Shown: in pieces, positions 52,706 to 54,460 of the stretch
Position numbering within the stretch: position 1 is the first letter of the stretch
How the letters are laid out: each line of letters starts with the position of its first letter
Assembly (NCBI GenBank): GCA_020430865.1
Contig: JAGQIY010000394.1
Span: 1-54,460, forward strand
Length of the DNA stretch: 54,460 nucleotides
Origin: Myxococcales bacterium
Lineage (GTDB): Bacteria; Myxococcota; Polyangia; Polyangiales; Polyangiaceae
Direction of reading: 5' to 3'
Made by a program: the position numbers and the translations under genes
Notes under the pieces: model-generated
Database searches by the model: none
Told to the model about the DNA's origin: nothing
The model's input: the letters and a program-made list of their open reading frames with translations, nothing else

Positions 52706-53482
52706 ATGCTGCTAGCCGTCGACATCGGAAACACCAACATCGCCTTCGGGCTCTACGACAAGGACGACCTCGTTCAAACTTTCCGCGCAGAAACAGTTCG
52801 AGCGAGGACGGGTGATGAGTACGGCGTGCTGCTCCGGCAAATGCTCGCCCTGCGCGGCATCGACCCCAGCGTGGTCTCTGCTGCGATCATCGCGAGCGTG
52901 GTGCCCCCGCTCACCGACGTGATGATGGACGCCGTGCGCCACGCCTTCGCCCGCGAAGCGCTAGTTGTGGGGCCCGGGTTGAAGACGGGCATCAGCATCC
53001 TCTACGAGAACCCGCGGGACGTTGGCGCGGACCGCGTCGTAAACGCCGTGGCCGCCTACGAGCGGGTGCGCGGGGGGGTGATCGTCGTCGACTTCGGCAC
53101 GGCGACGACCTTCGACTGCATCTCCCCCAAGGCGGAGTACCTCGGGGGAGTCATCGTTCCCGGCATCCAGGTCAGCTTGGACGGCCTTCTTGGCCGAGCC
53201 GCCAAGCTCTCTCGCATCGAGATCGCGGTGCCCCCACGCGTCGTCGGACGCAACACGACCCACTCGCTACAGTCCGGCATCGTCCATGGCTATGCGAGCC
53301 TGGTGGACGGCCTCGTGGAGAAGCTGATCGAGGAGCTTGGCTTCGAGTGCGACGTGATCGCTACCGGTGGCCTGGCCCCCCTGATCGCTCAGCACACCAA
53401 GCGCCTGGAGACAGTGGACGACACGCTGACCCTCTACGGCCTGCGCATCCTCCACGAGCGCAACACCTCGCGACGGCGTTGA
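52706..53482 (+). CDS. coaX: Type III pantothenate kinase CoaX
   Basis: 258 aa, the usual length. Phosphorylates pantothenate, the first committed step to coenzyme A, in the cytoplasm. ASKHA-fold motifs: LLAVDIGNTNIAFGLY (phosphate 1), GISILYENPRDVGADRVVNAVAAY (GADR pantothenate site), VIVVDFGTATTFDCIS (phosphate 2), EYLGGVIVPGIQVSLDGL, and GYASLVDGLVEKL with FECDVIATGGLAPLIA (adenosine region). Starts 21 bases after the cyclophilin gene stop with ATG and GAGG-like sequence upstream. Often next to birA in other bacteria; not here. Confidence 0.95.
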   Translation: MLLAVDIGNTNIAFGLYDKDDLVQTFRAETVRARTGDEYGVLLRQMLALRGIDPSVVSAAIIASVVPPLTDVMMDAVRHAFAREALVVGPGLKTGISILYENPRDVGADRVVNAVAAYERVRGGVIVVDFGTATTFDCISPKAEYLGGVIVPGIQVSLDGLLGRAAKLSRIEIAVPPRVVGRNTTHSLQSGIVHGYASLVDGLVEKLIEELGFECDVIATGGLAPLIAQHTKRLETVDDTLTLYGLRILHERNTSRRR

Positions 53483-53485
53483 ACG

Positions 53486-54103
53486 TCATTCCTCCGCGTC
53501 GCCATCTGGCGCGCCCGGCGGCGGCCCAGGTCGTGGTCCCGGCGGATGAGCCGGCACACACAGAAGAGTGTCCGAGTCCGGCGCGGTGCGGCACGTGCCT
53601 TCGATGGTGTGCTCCCCGTCGGGCCCGGGTAGCGTGACGCTGCACGCTGCGTCCGCCTCGAGACTGGCGCAGGCGTCGAAGGCTTCTTGCGGAGGGCCAC
53701 GATGGTGCCGCGGTGGGGGCATATCCGTGGGGACACAGGCCACGACTGCTGCATTGTCGGCGGTCGAGTCAGCGGCAGAATCCGGTGGTGCGGGCATGCT
53801 CCGACACGTTCCGTCGATCGTGCGTTCACCGTCGGGCCCTGGTAGCGTGACGCTGCAGCTGGCTTCGACCGCCAGATCCGCACAGGCGCTGATCGCCTCT
53901 GGCGGAGGACCGCGGTGGTGATGACCATGGGGAGGTGGAGGTGGATCCGCGTCGTCACTCGCGCTGGGATCAGCCGCGCTGCGCTCACTGTTCTCGAGTG
54001 ACTGACTGCTGGTGGAAGTGTCTGCTGTTTGCTGACACGCGGCGAGCGCTAGACAGCCCGTGATGAGCCACGCCAAGGGCGTGACGTTGGTCCTGATGTT
54101 CAT
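53486..54103 (-). CDS. Lipoprotein with a duplicated Cys-containing module
   Basis: 205 aa. The ATG at 54103 has AAGGAG about 7 bases upstream; the frame extends to 54190 but without export features. Signal LAWLITGCLALAACQQ. After a Ser/Asp-rich stretch there are two homologous modules of about 39 residues: HHHRGPPPEAISACADL...SCSVTLPGPDGERTIDGTCR and HHRGPPQEAFDACASL...ACSVTLPGPDGEHTIEGTCR. Each has three conserved cysteines and a His/Arg/Pro head. The tail is Pro/Gly-rich and acidic. The His clusters suggest metal binding, an inference. No named family. Convergent with coaX, only 3 bases apart, without a visible terminator. Confidence 0.75.
   Translation of the reverse strand: MNIRTNVTPLAWLITGCLALAACQQTADTSTSSQSLENSERSAADPSASDDADPPPPPHGHHHRGPPPEAISACADLAVEASCSVTLPGPDGERTIDGTCRSMPAPPDSAADSTADNAAVVACVPTDMPPPRHHRGPPQEAFDACASLEADAACSVTLPGPDGEHTIEGTCRTAPDSDTLLCVPAHPPGPRPGPPPGAPDGDAEE
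53592..53707 (-). repeat. Internal duplication, second module (116 bp)
   Basis: Aligns without gaps to 53805-53920, about three-quarters identical by eye. Encodes the C-terminal Cys module of the lipoprotein gene. Confidence 0.75.
53805..53920 (-). repeat. Internal duplication, first module (116 bp)
   Basis: Partner of 53592-53707; same length, with a linker of 97 bases between them that codes for Ala/Asp/Ser-rich spacer. Differences are spread through the unit, so the duplication is not very recent. Confidence 0.75.
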
Positions 54104-54189
54104 GCCAAACTCCTTGCGAAACGGCTTGAGTCGTTGAACAGAGGACAACCAACCGAGGCCTTGTGTTAGCGGTGGCGGGGCACATCTCA

Positions 54190-54202
54190 CCTCACCCCCA
54201 AA
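54190..54202 (-). repeat. Dispersed 13-bp word TTTGGGGGTGAGG, copy 5
   Basis: Exact copy on the minus strand, 87 bases upstream of the duplicated-module lipoprotein start (54103). CTCAC precedes the C-rich form, as at copy 2. Confidence 0.7.
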
Positions 54203-54300
54203 AAACCCGCTCGGCCAGCGAGAGCGAGCAACGCTTGAATCCGCAAGGAATCGAAACGGTGCCAGTTCAGCAGGCGATTCTCGCAGTCCACGTGCGCTAG

Positions 54301-54460
54301 CTAGGAACCCGATGGTGCGGGAAGCGGGGCGTCGGCGCCAGGGGGCGCAGGGGGAGCCATTTTGCCGTCTGGCGGCGGAGGTGCGCCAGGCCCACCGGGA
54401 CCGCCAGGGCCCATCCAGGGCTCACCCGGCGGACGGGGACGGTGCTTGCGGCGCTTCTTC
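54301..54460 (-). CDS. C-terminal end of a Pro/Gly-rich protein (partial)
   Basis: Runs off the right edge, so start and full product are unknown. The readable 52 residues end with TAG at 54303-54301 and read KKRRKHRPRPPGEPWMGPG, then collagen-like Gly-Pro repeats and a Pro/Ala tail ending LPAPSGS. The basic patch followed by a Gly/Pro tail is compositionally coherent and in frame throughout, which supports a real gene, but no domain can be assigned. The 197 bases between this stop and the lipoprotein start hold copy 5 of the dispersed word and nothing else I can support. Confidence 0.5.
   Translation of the reverse strand, partial: KKRRKHRPRPPGEPWMGPGGPGGPGAPPPPDGKMAPPAPPGADAPLPAPSGS

Overview
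This 54.5 kb window is high-G+C bacterial chromosome. I see no rRNA, tRNA, phage, insertion sequence or CRISPR array. Gene content points to the Myxococcota, probably a Polyangia-type myxobacterium: many secreted lipoproteins with Gly/Ser/Thr- or Pro-rich linkers behind the lipobox, three soluble or membrane hybrid histidine kinases, FHA-domain proteins, DUF1592/DUF1552 gene pairs, and a fused NADH-dehydrogenase-like/SelD protein. The genus is inference; no marker gene is present.

Layout. 0-10.5 kb (mostly minus strand): transglutaminase-like secreted protein, small barrel-like protein, a DUF1592-DUF1552 pair, a lipoprotein with a Gly/Ala linker, a plus-strand barrel protein behind an unusually structured divergent upstream region, and a large alpha/beta-hydrolase-like lipoprotein. 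10.6-17.1 kb: rsmE, a membrane hybrid histidine kinase, a DsbD-alpha-like lipoprotein, and the NDH-SelD fusion. 17.2-21.1 kb: a tightly packed minus-strand operon of five envelope/secreted proteins (phospholipase C-like, HExxH protease, lipoprotein, two barrel-like proteins). 21.2-31 kb (plus strand): an MDR oxidoreductase, then an extracytoplasmic redox cluster: dihaem c-type cytochrome, sugar-dehydrogenase-like propeller, second DUF1592-DUF1552 pair, pentahaem lipoprotein. 31-35 kb (minus): hybrid histidine kinase and two lipoproteins. 35-39.7 kb (plus): UDPGP-type uridylyltransferase, a beta-barrel/SppA fusion and a degenerate ABC-ATPase-like protein, joined by ATGA overlaps. 39.7-44 kb: proB, an esterase, a TPR-like protein, a trypsin-like lipoprotein and a signal-peptidase-I-like protein that lacks the usual lysine. 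44-54.4 kb: double-FHA protein, poly(A) polymerase, FHA protein plus histidine kinase, YdcF-like protein, HEAT/cyclophilin lipoprotein, coaX, a lipoprotein with an internal duplication, and the C-terminal end of a Pro/Gly-rich protein.

Most unusual signals: (1) a 13-bp word, TTTGGGGGTGAGG, occurs five times exactly, always between genes, with several near-matches; no annotated feature explains it. (2) The divergent region 7134-7710 carries a perfect 15-bp palindrome, four phased repeats and one copy of that word. (3) The barrel-SppA/pseudo-ABC operon and the five-gene envelope operon look like coherent but functionally unassigned modules. (4) Several proteins keep a fold but lack a key catalytic residue: signal peptidase, ABC ATPase, and one receiver domain.
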